From: Pseudomonas sp. AB6
GTDB lineage: Bacteria > Pseudomonadota > Gammaproteobacteria > Pseudomonadales > Pseudomonadaceae
Direction of reading: 5' to 3'
Assembly: GCF_034314105.1 (NCBI RefSeq)
Contig: NZ_JAVIWJ010000001.1
Location: 2,543,501-2,607,500 of the forward strand
DNA: 64,000 bases
Shown: positions 61,203 to 64,000 of the stretch, piece after piece
Position numbering within the stretch: the first letter of the stretch is position 1
How the letters are laid out: each line of letters begins with the position of its first letter
Notes under the pieces: generated by a model
Told to the model about the DNA's origin: nothing
The model's input: only the letters and a program-made list of their open reading frames with translations
Database searches by the model: none
Position numbers and translations under genes: made by a program

Positions 61203-61838
61203 TTAGTTGTGCTCAGGCTGGAAGCGCACCACAAAACCTTTGAGTTTTTGCTGTTTTCCTAACTGGTCGCGTAACCGATCCGCTTCTGCGCGTTCAATCA
61301 AAGGCCCCACAAACACCCGGTTCATACCGTCAGAAGAGCGAATGTAAGCGTTGTAACCTTGAGACCGCAGCGTTTTCTGCATCGCATCGGCACTGTCGCG
61401 ATTGGACAGGCTGGCCAACTGCACCGACCAACTGACGGACAGGCCATTGACGTCGACATGACTGCTGTCTGCCTCTGCAGACTTGGCCGCAGGCGTTGCA
61501 GGTGCAGCTTTGGCGACAGTCGTCTGGGTCTTTGAAACAGGGGTTAACGTCGAGGAAGATTGCACGACGGACGCAAGTCCGGTCTGGGCCGGTGTGCGAG
61601 CAAGCTCTTCATCGGTGGGTACCGGCTCCTGGGGCAACGATTGCGGTTCCGGAACCGAAACCGGATCGACCTTGATCTGCGTCGTCGTCGGCGTCTGTGG
61701 CGTAGCTGGCACTTCGACATGTATGCGACGGGTTTCGTCCTGACGCGAAAATAGCATGGGCAAGAAAATCACCGCCAATGCGATCAACACCAGCGCACCT
61801 ACCATTCGCTGCTTGAACAGATTATCCAGCAAAGCCAT
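61203..61838 (-). CDS. dedD: SPOR-domain cell division protein (DedD-like)
   Basis: The 211-residue protein has an N-terminal membrane anchor (MVGALVLIALAVIFLPMLF, about residues 11-29), a Pro/Thr/Ala/Val-rich periplasmic linker, and a C-terminal SPOR domain (about residues 130-208, SWSVQLASLSNRDSADAMQK, RVFVGPLIERAEADRLRDQL), which binds denuded septal peptidoglycan. Start overlaps the folC stop region by 17 bases. Confidence 0.92.
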   Translation of the reverse strand: MALLDNLFKQRMVGALVLIALAVIFLPMLFSRQDETRRIHVEVPATPQTPTTTQIKVDPVSVPEPQSLPQEPVPTDEELARTPAQTGLASVVQSSSTLTPVSKTQTTVAKAAPATPAAKSAEADSSHVDVNGLSVSWSVQLASLSNRDSADAMQKTLRSQGYNAYIRSSDGMNRVFVGPLIERAEADRLRDQLGKQQKLKGFVVRFQPEHN

Positions 61839-63129
61839 TTGCGACTTCCTCCTTGACGTGCCGGGCTAGCCATTCCAGGCCCTCGGCAACAGAATAAAAA
61901 GATCCGAACAGCAGAATTTCATCTTCAGCCGTCGCGTTGGCACATTGTGCATCCAAGGCCAGCGCGATACTTGAATGAGACGTCACGGTCGCGCCGAGGT
62001 TCTGTAATGCGGCCTGCAGGTCGTCCACGGCATAACTGCGAGGCGTTGGTAACGGGGCAACAGCCCACGCCTGGACGCTGGAGTTTAATTCGCCCAACAC
62101 TCCGGCCAGATCTTTGTCCGATAGCAATCCGAATACCGCCAAACGCCTGCCGTTCAAGGGTCGTGCAGCAAGACGCTGGGCTAGATAATGTGCGGCATGC
62201 GGGTTATGGCCGACATCCAGCATCAGTTTGAGCGGTTTGCCATGCCAGACAATCTGACGTCGATCAAGGCGTCCGGTCACTCTGGTACTACTGAGAGCGG
62301 CGCATATCTGCAACGACTCCCAAGGCAAATCCAGCAGCGCATAGGCCTGCAGCGCCAATGCCGCGTTTTCCATTGGCAGATCAAGCAGCGGCAAATCATG
62401 CAGCTCAATGAATTGGCCTAGGACGTTGCGACCACGCCACTGCCAGGCGCTGCCGCTAACGTCCAGGTCGAAATCCCGGCCACGCAACAACAGCGGGCAG
62501 TTGAGTTCCTTGGCGCGACTGAGCAATGGCGCTGGAGGATCGATATCGCCACACAAAGCTGGACGTCCCTCACGAAAGATTCCGGCTTTTTCGAACGCGA
62601 CAGACTCACGGGTGTTACCTAACCAATCAGCGTGATCGACACCAATACTGGTGACCAACGCCAGATCAGCGTCAACAATATTGACCGTGTCCAATCGGCC
62701 ACCGAGACCGATTTCCAGCACTGCAACGTCCAACGCCGCACGCTCGAACAGCCAAAGCGCCGCCAGCGTACCCATCTCGAAATACGTCAGAGATACTTTG
62801 CCACGAGCCGCTTCAACCGCCGCGAAAGCCTCACACAATTCATTGTCAGTGGCTTCAACGCCACGCACCTGCACCCGCTCGTTGTAGCGCAGTAAATGTG
62901 GCGAGCTGTAAACACCTACATTGAGACCCTGCGCCTGGATCAATGAAGCAATAAATGCGCACGTAGAACCTTTGCCGTTTGTACCCGTGACCGTGATAAC
63001 GCGGGGCGCGGGCCGGGTCAAACCCAGCGCTAGCGCCACCTGCTGCGAACGCTCCAGCCCCATATCGATGGCCGTAGGGTGCAATTGCTCAAGGTAGGCG
63101 AGCCAGTCGCCCAAGGTACGCACCGTCAT
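61822..63129 (-). CDS. folC: Bifunctional folylpolyglutamate/dihydrofolate synthase
   Basis: FolC adds glutamate to dihydropteroate and folates. The 435-residue Mur-ligase-like protein has the P-loop [16 protein letters not shown] (near residue 50), [28 protein letters not shown] and the ligase C-terminal domain with [13 protein letters not shown]. Start at 63129 overlaps the accD stop by 4 bases, so they form one unit with dedD and cvpA. Confidence 0.96.
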   Translation of the reverse strand: MTVRTLGDWLAYLEQLHPTAIDMGLERSQQVALALGLTRPAPRVITVTGTNGKGSTCAFIASLIQAQGLNVGVYSSPHLLRYNERVQVRGVEATDNELCEAFAAVEAARGKVSLTYFEMGTLAALWLFERAALDVAVLEIGLGGRLDTVNIVDADLALVTSIGVDHADWLGNTRESVAFEKAGIFREGRPALCGDIDPPAPLLSRAKELNCPLLLRGRDFDLDVSGSAWQWRGRNVLGQFIELHDLPLLDLPMENAALALQAYALLDLPWESLQICAALSSTRVTGRLDRRQIVWHGKPLKLMLDVGHNPHAAHYLAQRLAARPLNGRRLAVFGLLSDKDLAGVLGELNSSVQAWAVAPLPTPRSYAVDDLQAALQNLGATVTSHSSIALALDAQCANATAEDEILLFGSFYSVAEGLEWLARHVKEEVANGFAG

Positions 63130-64000
63130 ATGGTGGCCGGGACCGGTGGAATATCAATCGGCTCAATCGGCGCGACGACGAACTTGGGCGTCGGCAGATT
63201 CATGAACTGAGCCAACAAATTACCCAGGCGTATTCGCAGCTCCTGACGATGAACGATCAGGTCGATGGCACCGTGTGCCAGCAGGAACTCACTGCGCTGG
63301 AAGCCTTCTGGCAATTTTTCTCTTACGGTCTGCTCGATCACTCGCGGACCGGCGAACCCGATCAGCGCTTTAGGCTCGGCAACGATCACGTCGCCCAGCA
63401 TCGCCAGGCTTGCCGATACACCACCGTATACCGGGTCAGTGAGCACCGAGATAAAGGGCAGACCTTCTTCCCGAAGACGCGCCAGCACGGCCGACGTTTT
63501 AGCCATCTGCATCAGGGAAATCAGGGCTTCCTGCATTCGCGCGCCGCCGGAAGCAGCAAAACAGACCATCGGGCAGCGATTTTCCAGCGCGTAGTTGGCA
63601 GCGCGTACAAAACGCTCGCCCACTATGGCGCCCATAGAACCGCCCATAAACGAAAACTCGAATGCGCAGGCCACGACTGGCATGCCTAACAAAGTCCCGC
63701 TCATAGAGACTAAAGCATCTTTCTCACCGGTCTGCTTTTGCGCACCCACCAGGCGATCTTTATACTTTTTGCTGTCGCGAAACTTCAGACGGTCTACAGG
63801 TTCCAGCTCGGCGCCAAGCTCCGTGCGGCCCTCAGCGTCGAGAAAGATGTTCAGGCGTGCGCGTGCGCCGATGCGCATGTGGTGATTACACTTGGGGCAG
63901 ACGTCCAGGGTTTTTTCTAGCTCTGGACGATAAAGCACCGCGTCGCAGGACGGGCATTTATGCCAAAGCCCTTCTGGAACCGAGCTTTTTTTCACCTCGG
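63126..64000 (-). CDS. accD: Acetyl-CoA carboxylase carboxyltransferase subunit beta (5' end cut by window)
   Basis: The visible 289 residues are the AccD protein with the four-Cys zinc finger (HKCPSCDAV and [10 protein letters not shown]) at the N-terminal end and the carboxyltransferase core ([37 protein letters not shown]). The usual start lies a few codons upstream: the window ends at [10 protein letters not shown], where normal proteins have about 15 more residues. The apparent GTG start at 63995 is an artefact of truncation. AccD transfers carboxyl from biotin to acetyl-CoA with AccA. Confidence 0.97.
   Translation of the reverse strand, partial: EVKKSSVPEGLWHKCPSCDAVLYRPELEKTLDVCPKCNHHMRIGARARLNIFLDAEGRTELGAELEPVDRLKFRDSKKYKDRLVGAQKQTGEKDALVSMSGTLLGMPVVACAFEFSFMGGSMGAIVGERFVRAANYALENRCPMVCFAASGGARMQEALISLMQMAKTSAVLARLREEGLPFISVLTDPVYGGVSASLAMLGDVIVAEPKALIGFAGPRVIEQTVREKLPEGFQRSEFLLAHGAIDLIVHRQELRIRLGNLLAQFMNLPTPKFVVAPIEPIDIPPVPATI

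Overview
The window is a chromosomal segment of a Pseudomonas, most likely from the fluorescens/syringae side of the genus. The assignment rests on an OprD porin almost identical in architecture to that of P. aeruginosa, on the tol-pal/ruv/aspS block, and on gene orders that match, from memory, two P. aeruginosa neighbourhoods: bcp-tusA-like-bepA-nadA-queC-queE-cpoB-pal-tolBARQ-ybgC-ruvBAC-yebC-aspS-dps-csp-slyX-HIT-oprD-proS, and metZ-purF-cvpA-dedD-folC-accD. No species call is possible from sequence reading alone. Almost everything is core genome. No complete prophage, insertion sequence or CRISPR array was seen.

Layout. 1-3.6 kb: a GMC oxidoreductase and an NAD-dependent malic enzyme. 3.75-7.54 kb: a small accessory zone with a HepT/MntA toxin-antitoxin pair, a DUF4337 membrane protein, a relic of a COG3657-type toxin, an AAC(6')-like acetyltransferase, a VapBC-type pair and a relic of a P2-like phage tail gene X. 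It lies on the 3' side of tRNA-Ser(CGA). 7.6-12.5 kb: purC, a metallo-beta-lactamase-fold hydrolase, bamC, dapA, gcvR and bcp. 12.6-12.8 kb: a perM-type gene reduced to its two ends. 12.9-18.1 kb: tusA-like, bepA-like, nadA, tRNA-Lys, queC, queE. 18.3-28.9 kb: cell-envelope (Tol-Pal), Holliday-junction (RuvABC), yebC and aspS genes. 29.1-34.5 kb: a ribbon-helix-helix protein, Dps, a membrane/cold-shock fusion, slyX, a HIT protein and oprD. 34.6-43.4 kb: proS, a lipoprotein, dinB, two identical initiator tRNAs, and an mprF/acvB-like pair for aminoacyl-phosphatidylglycerol metabolism. 43.4-50.8 kb: kup, rimO, a broken DUF4123 gene, a D-cysteine desulfhydrase-type enzyme and fadH. 51.0-55.2 kb: a nitrilase-fold membrane protein apparently lacking its catalytic Cys, an AraC regulator, a 28-residue ORF, and ilvA behind what reads as a complete transcription attenuator. 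55.3-64 kb: a DUF2242 lipoprotein, tRNA-Asp x2 and tRNA-Val, an SDR, metZ, purF, cvpA, dedD, folC and the 5'-truncated accD.

How the genes work together. YbgC-TolQRAB-Pal-CpoB form one tightly packed operon for outer-membrane constriction at division. RuvABC process recombination intermediates. QueC/QueE make the queuosine precursor whose targets include tRNA-Asp(GUC), present here twice. PurC and PurF, CvpA, DedD, FolC and AccD cover purine, folate and fatty-acid synthesis. DapA, MetZ and IlvA cover lysine, methionine and isoleucine.

The best candidate for something undescribed is the ilvA leader (53529-53634). A 21-codon ORF with an Ile-Ile-Ile-Thr-Ala-Ile stretch is followed by four segments that can form mutually exclusive 1:2, 2:3 and 3:4 pairings, ending in a U-tract. 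The nitrilase-fold protein with lost catalytic residues and the toxin-antitoxin zone beside tRNA-Ser are the next most interesting.
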